In this document: positions 13,145 to 13,181 of the stretch, piece by piece | Position numbering within the stretch: position 1 is the first letter of the stretch | How the letters are laid out: every line of letters starts with the position of its first letter | The notes under the pieces: model-generated | What the model saw: the letters and a program-made list of their open reading frames with translations, nothing else | The model's database searches: none | Told to the model about the DNA's origin: nothing | Program-made: the position numbers and the translations under genes | Source of the DNA: Prevotella sp. | Lineage (GTDB): Bacteria > Bacteroidota > Bacteroidia > Bacteroidales > Bacteroidaceae | Assembly: GCA_022732315.1 (NCBI GenBank) | Contig: JAIJUV010000063.1 | Span: forward strand, 1-13,181 | DNA length: 13,181 nucleotides | Direction of reading: 5' to 3'

Positions 13145-13178
13145 GAAACGAGCGGACTTCTGCTCGTTTCTGTATTTT
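13145..13178 (+). terminator. Probable terminator after the GH115-like gene
   Basis: GAAACGAGC (13145-13153) and GCTCGTTTC (13162-13170) form a perfect 9-bp stem with an eight-base loop, followed by TGTATTTT. The T-tract is interrupted, so termination strength is uncertain, and the window ends three bases later. Confidence 0.6.
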
Positions 13179-13181
13179 GCA

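Overview
The window reads as chromosomal DNA of a Bacteroidota member, most likely Prevotellaceae (Segatella/Prevotella type). Nine promoter-like sites fit or nearly fit the Bacteroidota sigma consensus TTTG-N19/20-TAnnTTTG. The encoded proteins (FimB/Mfa2-like lipoprotein, Mrp with a Bacteroidota-type C-terminus, GH115-like protein, bPH_4 protein) agree. The genus is inferred from gene flavour and an rRNA-leader-like sequence, not from a marker gene.

Layout, left to right. Positions 1-234 look like the promoter and 5' leader of an rRNA operon running leftward out of the window, with 16S expected just beyond base 1. Divergent from it is a B3/B4-domain gene (500-1165). Between that gene and a leftward Cof-type HAD phosphatase gene (1562-2353) lies a leftward transcription unit with no convincing protein: a consensus promoter (1393-1424), a highly structured ~190-nt RNA and a perfect 10-bp terminator hairpin with a U-tract. 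I call this a candidate ncRNA. A divergent promoter region separates the phosphatase from a fimbrillin-type lipoprotein gene (2580-3557), which ends in a 23-bp tandem repeat and a good terminator.

Positions 3715-8738 hold a compact exporter operon: TolC-like outer membrane channel, HlyD-type periplasmic adaptor and two ABC-2 type permeases (spacings 34 bp, 5 bp and a 1-bp overlap). Together they could span both membranes, but no ATP-binding subunit is encoded in the window. The convergent gap to the next gene is filled by a ~200-bp nested palindrome with a perfect 38-bp outer arm and a 22-bp inner arm, resembling a REP/BIME-type repeat and probably acting as a two-way terminator.

On the minus strand follow an Mrp/NBP35-family P-loop ATPase (9070-10167) and a small AT-rich bPH_4-domain membrane protein (10274-10672). 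The promoter of each lies inside one copy of a 61-bp direct repeat (60/61 identical) that brackets the small gene, so the small gene looks inserted or duplicated together with the promoter. Diverging from it, a secreted GH115-like protein (10921-13050) keeps the family's N- and C-terminal regions but lacks most of the segment that normally carries the catalytic barrel. Its 5' UTR holds a palindrome at the start site and a tandem repeat, suggesting regulation.
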